A program made the position numbers and the translations under genes. Source: JAHFLF01 sp964560145 (GTDB lineage Bacteria > Patescibacteriota > Minisyncoccia > UBA6257 > 1-14-0-10-44-23). Taken from it: DNA of 8,529 bases. Shown piece after piece: positions 1 through 4,211 of the stretch; the first letter of the stretch is position 1, and the number at the start of each line of letters is the position of its first letter. The stretch lies in the NCBI GenBank assembly GCA_964560145.1, contig CAZLKS010000031.1, positions 1-8,529 on the forward strand. Reading direction: 5' to 3'. Under the pieces are notes generated by a model. It saw only the letters and a list, made by a program, of their open reading frames with translations, searched no databases and was not told where the DNA came from.

Positions 1-4
1 CACC

Positions 5-2005
5 CTACAGCAACTCCTCCTTTGTAATTCTGTACCCTTCATTCTTGTTCAAGCGTCGCGCCATGACTTCGCGGATAGTTGCTAGTGGAACAAGGCGCTC
101 TGCCGCTTGCCAGGCACGATCGCGAACTTCGGTGTCGCCGAATTGATCTGCTTGTTCTCCAATGCCATACAAATAGTACCCAACTTCTTTTAACCCGTCT
201 CTGAGCTTTTTTTCTGCTTGAGTGTCGCCATCTGCGATTGCAGTTGCTAGCTGGCGTTCAGTGTGTGCGACGACATCATTACCGATGACTTTAGTAAAAC
301 TGTCGCGGGTTATTGGCTCAGAAATTTTTAACCCGCCGAATTGAGTCCCAATGTATACATAGCCGCTTTCCACACCAGGATGCTCTTCGAACTTCGAGAG
401 AGAATACTTATAATCAGGAACTTCCTGGTTGTGGGGAGCTGTCCTATCAATTTCATACAATACACCATTTAATTCGATGATTTTAACTTCTTCCCCGTCG
501 GGTCGACGGATGGTTGTGAGGACTTGTATCTCTTCGCCATTCGATATTTCTACTGTATCGAACGTAGCTTCCCCATTTCGGCCGTAGCCGAAAAATGTTT
601 CTTTTTTAATATATGGCCCAGCGTAACGCTCTGAGGTGCGCGGTCCCGATTGAAGCTGTTCGATGCTGGCAATTTTTAGATATTCTGCTCTCCCTTCGTA
701 ACGTGTTCGCAATTGCCCAAATTCAGGACCAGAGATTCTAAAAGCTGAATTTTCTAGAGCACTCTCTGCGAGTTCTGCTTTTTTCTCTGCAGGCATAGGT
801 TCTGCATTCAAAATTTCCCGTGGTGTGACTACTCGGCCAAGCTGAATCTGCTCTACCTCCTGACCATTATCGGGACTGAATCGATCGGTGACACGAACTT
901 TTACTCTTACTATTTCATACAATCGGCCTTCAAAAAGCCCATACGCGGGCACGCCGGCGCGAGCAGCCATCGCCTCTACGCGCTCTACACTCATCACATT
1001 CATTTCGCCCGGAGTAGGATCAAAACCAATGAAAAAAGCGGCAACCTCAGGCTGCTCTACGATTAATTCGTTATAAGCCGCTGCACCATGCTTAGGTCGG
1101 TTCTCGATTGCAGAATGAATTGCTTCTCCGATATTCTCCGAATTAGAATTGCCCGCACTCCGCCGATTGAGACCGCCAGCTACCGTGCCTGCATCGCCAG
1201 CCGAAGCGCTAAGCACCCTGCCACGATTAAGAATCACACCCTGCCGACTCCACATATTATCGCGGCCGTCGCCCTCTTTAATAGTTGAGGTTGAGAGCGT
1301 CGGCTCAAGCGCAAGAATAGCAGCCTTTTGTTCGAAGGTAGTACCTTGCCGAAGAACTGAATTAGTATCGGGTACGCTCAAGTCACTTATTGCATGAATT
1401 AAATATGCATCATGTTCGGCAGTGAGCGTACGCACATCACGGGCCCGTTCCGCCTCCTGGTATTCCGCCCATGCTTTTTCCTGGTTGGCGTAGAAGCTAT
1501 CGATTTTAGCTCGCGCTTCAGCGAGTAGCGTCGTATCTTGAGCCTCTTGTGCAATATTTTGAATGGAGCTCCTCAACGCTTCCTGAGCAGCAGCAATCTG
1601 TCTTCCGCTTTCTTCTAAATCTTGAGACTCCTTGCCTAACTTTTTGATTTCGAAAAAACTGACTAAAGCTTTCAGCCGGGAAGCTTTACGCTCCTGCATG
1701 ACTTGCTGAATCTCATTCAGACGCTGAGCGACTTCGGCCGCTTCTAGTTCTTTTTGTAGAGCCTGCTCTGTTAAATCTCCTAAAAGCTTTTTATGCGACT
1801 CCTGTGTATCAAAATATTCTTTCCGTTTCGCCCATAACTCAGCCGCCAGCCGCTTACGCTCCGCAGGGGATTTCTCTTTCGAAAATCGCCGAACTGTTTC
1901 AGTAGGTCTAACGGGTTGTCGTAATTCTTGCTTAGCATCAATAGCAGGCTCTTCCGGTTCAGGAGTCTTAGGTCCATTGATTATTGTAGATTCGAAATTG
2001 CTCAT
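5..2005 (-). CDS. Coiled-coil protein of unknown function, 666 aa
   Basis: I do not recognise the family. The complete reading frame runs from ATG at 2005-2003 to TAG at 7-5. Residues 1-45 are Pro/Glu-rich and probably disordered. Residues about 45-200 are rich in Lys, Glu, Ala, Gln and Leu with no proline, so a long coiled coil is likely. Residues about 200-370 look globular, with the stretches GVILNRGRVLSA (256-267), GDAGTVAGG (270-278) and YNELIVEQPEVAAFFIGFD (311-329). Residues 370-560 alternate charged and beta-like segments, and 575-666 are helical. There is no signal peptide or membrane segment, so it is probably cytoplasmic. It lies 27 bp downstream of the metallopeptidase-like gene on the same strand, which suggests co-transcription. 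No SD site precedes the ATG; a TATAAT hexamer lies 10 bases upstream. It is real by length and composition, but its role is unknown. Confidence 0.85.
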   Translation of the reverse strand: MSNFESTIINGPKTPEPEEPAIDAKQELRQPVRPTETVRRFSKEKSPAERKRLAAELWAKRKEYFDTQESHKKLLGDLTEQALQKELEAAEVAQRLNEIQQVMQERKASRLKALVSFFEIKKLGKESQDLEESGRQIAAAQEALRSSIQNIAQEAQDTTLLAEARAKIDSFYANQEKAWAEYQEAERARDVRTLTAEHDAYLIHAISDLSVPDTNSVLRQGTTFEQKAAILALEPTLSTSTIKEGDGRDNMWSRQGVILNRGRVLSASAGDAGTVAGGLNRRSAGNSNSENIGEAIHSAIENRPKHGAAAYNELIVEQPEVAAFFIGFDPTPGEMNVMSVERVEAMAARAGVPAYGLFEGRLYEIVRVKVRVTDRFSPDNGQEVEQIQLGRVVTPREILNAEPMPAEKKAELAESALENSAFRISGPEFGQLRTRYEGRAEYLKIASIEQLQSGPRTSERYAGPYIKKETFFGYGRNGEATFDTVEISNGEEIQVLTTIRRPDGEEVKIIELNGVLYEIDRTAPHNQEVPDYKYSLSKFEEHPGVESGYVYIGTQFGGLKISEPITRDSFTKVIGNDVVAHTERQLATAIADGDTQAEKKLRDGLKEVGYYLYGIGEQADQFGDTEVRDRAWQAAERLVPLATIREVMARRLNKNEGYRITKEELL

Positions 2006-2015
2006 TATTGAAGAT

Positions 2016-2021
2016 ATTATA
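2016..2021 (-). promoter_or_regulatory. Possible -10 element for a near-leaderless transcript of the 666-aa gene
   Basis: On the minus strand a perfect TATAAT ends 10 bases before the ATG at 2005, so transcription would start about 3 bases before the start codon. The matching -35 is poor: the hexamer 17-18 bp further upstream is only GGCAAA or TGGCAA, and the better TTGAAA at 2036-2031 is only 9 bp away. It may be an internal start within the two-gene unit, or a chance hexamer in AT-rich DNA. Confidence 0.35.
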
Positions 2022-2032
2022 TGGAAGCTATT

Positions 2033-2845
2033 TCAATCTTTGCCACCACCAAAAAACATTTTCCTCACTTCTTCTAGGGTAAGTCCTTTTTGTATTTTTC
2101 TAATTTCTTCAGAATAAGTGGTAAGAGCTACGTTGTGAATTGAATATATAAAATCTTCTTTTGAGACACCAAAAGCAGGTAGTGCTCTTCGCAAAGTGGC
2201 AACGGCAACTGACCAGGCGTCTCTTTCCTCTCCTAGGACGATTCCTGATGCGTATTCGATACAATTCTTAGGAATAAATAGGTGCACAAGAAGAGGCGCA
2301 TTGAAAATTCGAAGCGCGGCATCTTTGCTTGCGGAGCTTTGTCCTTCTGGCGAACGACGGCTCACCACGTGTCCTATTTCGTGGAGAATACTCATTATGC
2401 CGACGAAACTGTTTGGAGGAATAGAAGAAAAAATATTTGAGTCATTATCCACAAAGGCACCTTCGCCCACCCAAGATTCAGTAGCGAAGAATATGTCTTT
2501 CACTTTAAATTTTTTTATCAAATCTACACCTCCACCATTCTCATCTTTTATAAACAAACTAGTTAATCTTCTAAAATTACTAGCTCCCATGCCAACAACC
2601 AATGTATAATTTTTATATTTGGAGAAAGCCCGAGTACCTTGTTCGTCTACTTTTTCATAGGTATACTCCAGCGTCCAGCCATTTTCTAATGGAACGATTT
2701 CTCTTCCTCGTTCTCCATATTCAATATGGTAGTTAAAACGGCGCCTAACGCTTTCAGGATATCTATCCTCAGTATCCCACGGATTTTTTGGCTTCTCGTC
2801 CTCTTTCAGTGGAGGTTCAAGATGATTGTCTAAATACTCTTTCAT
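2033..2845 (-). CDS. Predicted zinc metallopeptidase-like protein (HEIGH zincin), 270 aa
   Basis: The protein carries HEIGH at residues 155-159 inside a hydrophobic helix (SILHEIGHVV), the HExxH zinc site of zincins with E156 as the predicted general base. About 48 residues later EERDAW (206-211) could supply a third ligand, E206 or E207, as in gluzincin and ImmA/IrrE-type folds. Between them are a polar Ser/Lys segment and a hydrophobic helix (about 178-192). The first 35 residues are charged and Pro-rich. There is no signal peptide or membrane segment, so a cytoplasmic enzyme is predicted. The substrate is unknown. The start is ATG at 2845-2843 and the stop is TGA. No SD site is visible upstream. 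The gene lies directly upstream of the 666-aa gene and divergent from the gene at 2961, so the long coiled-coil protein is a candidate partner or substrate. The zincin fold is well supported; activity is inferred. Confidence 0.8.
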   Translation of the reverse strand: MKEYLDNHLEPPLKEDEKPKNPWDTEDRYPESVRRRFNYHIEYGERGREIVPLENGWTLEYTYEKVDEQGTRAFSKYKNYTLVVGMGASNFRRLTSLFIKDENGGGVDLIKKFKVKDIFFATESWVGEGAFVDNDSNIFSSIPPNSFVGIMSILHEIGHVVSRRSPEGQSSASKDAALRIFNAPLLVHLFIPKNCIEYASGIVLGEERDAWSVAVATLRRALPAFGVSKEDFIYSIHNVALTTYSEEIRKIQKGLTLEEVRKMFFGGGKD

Positions 2846-2921
2846 GTTTTAGCGAGGAGTTGTTTGGTGCCAATTTACCATGATTTAAGCGAAGTTTAAA
2901 GAGTAGGAAAGCTCAAGCGCG

Positions 2922-2951
2922 TTGTACCAAACGACGGTATGTTGGTAGTAT
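2922..2951 (+). promoter_or_regulatory. Predicted sigma70-type promoter with an internal dyad, upstream of the 101-aa gene
   Basis: TTGTAC (2922-2927) and TAGTAT (2946-2951) are spaced 18 bp apart. Transcription would start near 2958, only about 3 bases before the ATG at 2961. The spacer and flanks hold an inverted repeat, TACCAA (2925-2930) and TTGGTA (2942-2947), centred between the two promoter hexamers, which is where a repressor might bind. No comparably good promoter is visible for the divergent gene at 2845. Confidence 0.45.
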
Positions 2952-2960
2952 TAAAGTAAT

Positions 2961-3266
2961 ATGAACTTCTCATTTTTTAATCTTGGTGGGAAAAAGGAGG
3001 TGACCTTAGATGCGGCGGTTCCAGAAAAAGTTGCGGTTGATGAGGGGCTGCCGAGCGAGGAGGAGCTTCATTTGAAACGAGCTGAGGCGGCTAGACTTGA
3101 GCGAGAAGGAAATCGTGATGCCGCACGGAAGCTTCATCGGCAAATAGAAGCAGCGGAAATCGCCTTTTTGGCCGCTCAGGGTGACCTGGCACCAGATGAT
3201 AGTGGTACGCCACCTGCAACGCAAGACGCTTTGCGAGCAAGGCGGACTCCGGCAGGGGACGAGTAG
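2961..3266 (+). CDS. Small charged helical protein, 101 aa, unknown function
   Basis: No family is recognised. The N-terminus (MNFSFFNLGGKKEV) is hydrophobic then basic. Residues about 33-75 are rich in Glu, Ala, Arg and Leu and should form two helices, possibly a helical hairpin. The C-terminal 25 residues are Pro/Asp/Thr-rich and probably disordered. There is no signal peptide or full membrane span. The start is ATG at 2961, chosen because a TTGTAC/TAGTAT promoter places the transcription start about 3 bases upstream; no SD precedes it. Oddly, a perfect SD core (AAGGAGGTGA, 2994-3003) lies inside the coding region but is in register with an ATG in another frame. The gene is divergent from the metallopeptidase and precedes the GC-rich mini-operon. 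It is probably real because of its promoter and composition, but it is short and unverified. Confidence 0.6.
   Translation: MNFSFFNLGGKKEVTLDAAVPEKVAVDEGLPSEEELHLKRAEAARLEREGNRDAARKLHRQIEAAEIAFLAAQGDLAPDDSGTPPATQDALRARRTPAGDE
2994..3075 (+). other. Perfect Shine-Dalgarno plus 21-codon basic micro-ORF inside the 101-aa gene
   Basis: AAGGAGGTGA at 2994-3003 is fully complementary to the usual 16S rRNA 3' end. Six bases later an ATG (3010-3012), in the +1 frame relative to the host gene, opens a 21-residue frame with about nine Arg/Lys residues, ending in TGA at 3073-3075. It could be an overlapping micropeptide, a ribosome pause site or chance. No in-frame start of the host gene fits this SD. 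Composition alone cannot establish coding. Confidence 0.2.
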
Positions 3267-3268
3267 GT

Positions 3269-3300
3269 TTGACTTACGAGACCCAAAGTGATTTCCTAAT
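3269..3300 (+). promoter_or_regulatory. Weak candidate promoter for the GC-rich mini-operon
   Basis: TTGACT (3269-3274) matches five of six -35 bases. The best following -10 is CCTAAT (3295-3300), with a long 20-bp spacer, so the pairing is weak. A perfect 10-bp palindrome, GTGGTACCAC (3309-3318), lies between this element and the SD site of the first gene and could be an operator or leader element. Confidence 0.25.
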
Positions 3301-3320
3301 TGAAGTTCGTGGTACCACCT

Positions 3321-3328
3321 AGGGAGGG
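3321..3328 (+). promoter_or_regulatory. Strong Shine-Dalgarno site deciding the start at 3333
   Basis: AGGGAGGG ends 4 bases before the ATG at 3333. This SD selects that ATG over the in-frame TTG at 3300. It is notable because most other genes in this window have no recognisable SD site. Confidence 0.7.
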
Positions 3329-3332
3329 TTAC

Positions 3333-3614
3333 ATGCAGCATACGAAGTGTTCCAAGAGGGGGTTGCGATGTGCATTCGCCGCGGTGGCGTTCTTCTGCCT
3401 AGCTATCTTCGGCGGTGCTTATCTCTCGTTCTCGTGGCGAGAAGACATGGCGTTCCTCATTCTCGCGGTTGCCGTCGGTGTGGTAGCAGCAGTCGTGAGC
3501 GTCTGGTTCTTCGCCCGTTCGGACAAGCACTTCACCGGCAGGTGTCGCTGTCCCGAAGAAGAGCGGCAACTCGAGAATCTATATAATCGCCTGGCGGGGA
3601 GCGAGCTGCGATGA
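3333..3614 (+). CDS. Small two-helix membrane protein, 93 aa, first gene of a GC-rich mini-operon
   Basis: No family is recognised. The N-terminus is basic (KCSKRGLR), followed by two hydrophobic segments at about residues 12-33 and 39-61 joined by a short WRED turn. A polar tail follows with Cys-Arg-Cys (71-73) and a short helix ending at residue 93. Positive charge at both ends predicts both termini in the cytoplasm. Codon choice differs from its neighbours: all nine Phe codons are TTC and third positions are mostly G or C. A strong SD (AGGGAGGG) lies 4 bases before the ATG. The stop TGA overlaps the next start as ATGA (3611-3614), so the two proteins are probably made together and may interact in the membrane. 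Reality is well supported by the SD, the coupling and the downstream terminator; function is unknown. Confidence 0.7.
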   Translation: MQHTKCSKRGLRCAFAAVAFFCLAIFGGAYLSFSWREDMAFLILAVAVGVVAAVVSVWFFARSDKHFTGRCRCPEEERQLENLYNRLAGSELR

Positions 3615-3772
3615 AGCAGCTCGTGTTGCTGCCGCTGCGGTTTGCCTTCAGCTGTGTGTTCCTGTGCTTCTGCCTGGTGGCGTGGCAGGAGCTCATCGCG
3701 CTGGCCTTCCTCGACCGAGAACAGCTTCCGAGCATCAAGAAGGTGCTCGCTGTCCTTCGACGAGGAGGTTAG
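3611..3772 (+). CDS. Very small membrane protein, 53 aa, translationally coupled
   Basis: The frame starts with the ATG of the ATGA overlap at 3611 and ends at TAG 3770-3772. A GGGGAG motif (3596-3601) lies 9 bases upstream as an SD. Residues about 3-34 are strongly hydrophobic and include three cysteines (C15, C19, C21), enough for one long membrane span or a tight hairpin. The tail (35-53) is amphipathic and basic, ending LRRGG. Codon use matches the preceding gene: leucine is mostly CTG/CTC and phenylalanine is four TTC to one TTT. A hairpin terminator begins 8 bases after the stop, as expected for the last gene of an operon. A longer frame beginning at 3642 overlaps it, but that frame's upstream part looks non-coding. 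No homologue is recognised; it could be a subunit of a small membrane complex with the 93-aa protein. Confidence 0.6.
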   Translation: MKQLVLLPLRFAFSCVFLCFCLVAWQELIALAFLDREQLPSIKKVLAVLRRGG

Positions 3773-3780
3773 TGGTCGCA

Positions 3781-3824
3781 GGGGCGGGTTCGGACAGATG
3801 TCCGGCCCGCCTCTTCCTATTTTT
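3781..3824 (+). terminator. Intrinsic terminator of the GC-rich mini-operon
   Basis: GGGGCGGG (3781-3788) pairs with CCCGCCTC (3806-3813) with one G-U pair. An inner CGGAC/GTCCG stem (3791-3795 with 3800-3804) closes an AGAT tetraloop. A T-rich tract follows (TTCCTATTTT, to 3824). It would insulate the small-protein genes from the ClpC-like operon. Confidence 0.7.
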
Positions 3825-3850
3825 GGTCGCCTATTGGTGCGTGCTAGAAT
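3823..3850 (+). promoter_or_regulatory. Predicted extended -10 promoter of the membrane protein/ClpC-like operon
   Basis: TTGGTC (3823-3828), a 16-bp spacer and TAGAAT (3845-3850) preceded by TGC form an extended -10 promoter directly after the terminator. Transcription would begin near 3857, so the ATG at 3849 would lie upstream of the transcript and the in-frame ATG at 3864 becomes the better start. A second -10-like hexamer, TATACT (3854-3859), also favours 3864. Confidence 0.5.
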
Positions 3851-3863
3851 GAGTATACTGGTT

Positions 3864-4211
3864 ATGCCATTTTCTCTCGCATACGCTACTGAGCGCTTTT
3901 TATATCGAATCTTTGCTTTCTTTCACGGCTGGTATGTCGGTGGTTTTCGGGCGATTGGCGGTCGAGTTGTTATTCTACTCGAGTCGATGGATAGAACATG
4001 GGCACTAGGCATTACGCTACGAAACATCCTAAAGCCATTGTATGGTGACCAGAGTTTCATCGGTTTGATTCTTGGGTTCCTGTTTCGGCTGGGTAGAGTT
4101 TTTGTTGCCGGTTCTTTATATCTTGTGGTGGTGAGTGTTGGACTGTGTGTTTACCTCGCCTGGGCGTCTATTCCGCTTTATATTATCTTCAAAGGGTTTA
4201 TAAAAGCATGA
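3864..4211 (+). CDS. Membrane protein, 115 aa, coupled to the ClpC-like gene
   Basis: No named family is recognised. The N-terminal half is aromatic and amphipathic (FLYRIFAFFHGWYVGGF) with a hydrophobic stretch at about 27-40. A basic segment LRNILKPLYGDQSFIGLI (52-69) follows, then hydrophobic segments at about 64-75 and 78-110, so two or more membrane helices are likely. The last codons overlap the ClpC-like start as ATGA (4208-4211), giving translational coupling. Phe codons are mostly TTT, unlike the GC-rich genes just upstream. The start at 3864 is chosen from promoter position; ATG at 3849 (five residues longer) is the alternative. The frame can be extended to 3642, but that part overlaps the 53-aa gene and terminator and is rejected. 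Because the adjoining AAA+ protein also has membrane helices, this is a candidate membrane partner, adaptor or substrate channel. That role is inferred from context only. Confidence 0.75.
   Translation: MPFSLAYATERFLYRIFAFFHGWYVGGFRAIGGRVVILLESMDRTWALGITLRNILKPLYGDQSFIGLILGFLFRLGRVFVAGSLYLVVVSVGLCVYLAWASIPLYIIFKGFIKA

Noticed and set aside
888..1397. Plus-strand frames opposite the 666-aa gene
   Set aside because: They have no SD, promoter or recognisable protein character and lie fully within a long, well-formed minus-strand gene.
2846..2870. TTGGCA-16-TAAAAC as a promoter for the metallopeptidase gene
   Set aside because: The -10 abuts the ATG, so the transcript would start downstream of it, and no nearby alternative start exists.
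2991..3000. Programmed -1 frameshift at the A-rich run before the internal SD
   Set aside because: The in-phase heptamer is G AAA AAG, not a canonical slippery site, and the SD lies downstream rather than upstream, where it would stimulate slipping.
3642..3863. N-terminal extension of the 115-aa membrane protein frame (189 residues in total)
   Set aside because: It overlaps the 53-aa coupled gene in another phase, runs through a strong terminator hairpin, and its Arg/Ser-rich composition looks like an out-of-frame reading of GC-rich coding DNA.
4145..4207. Earlier ATG for the ClpC-like gene
   Set aside because: It would sit 63 bp inside the preceding membrane-protein gene, whereas the ATGA overlap at 4208 is the classic coupled arrangement.
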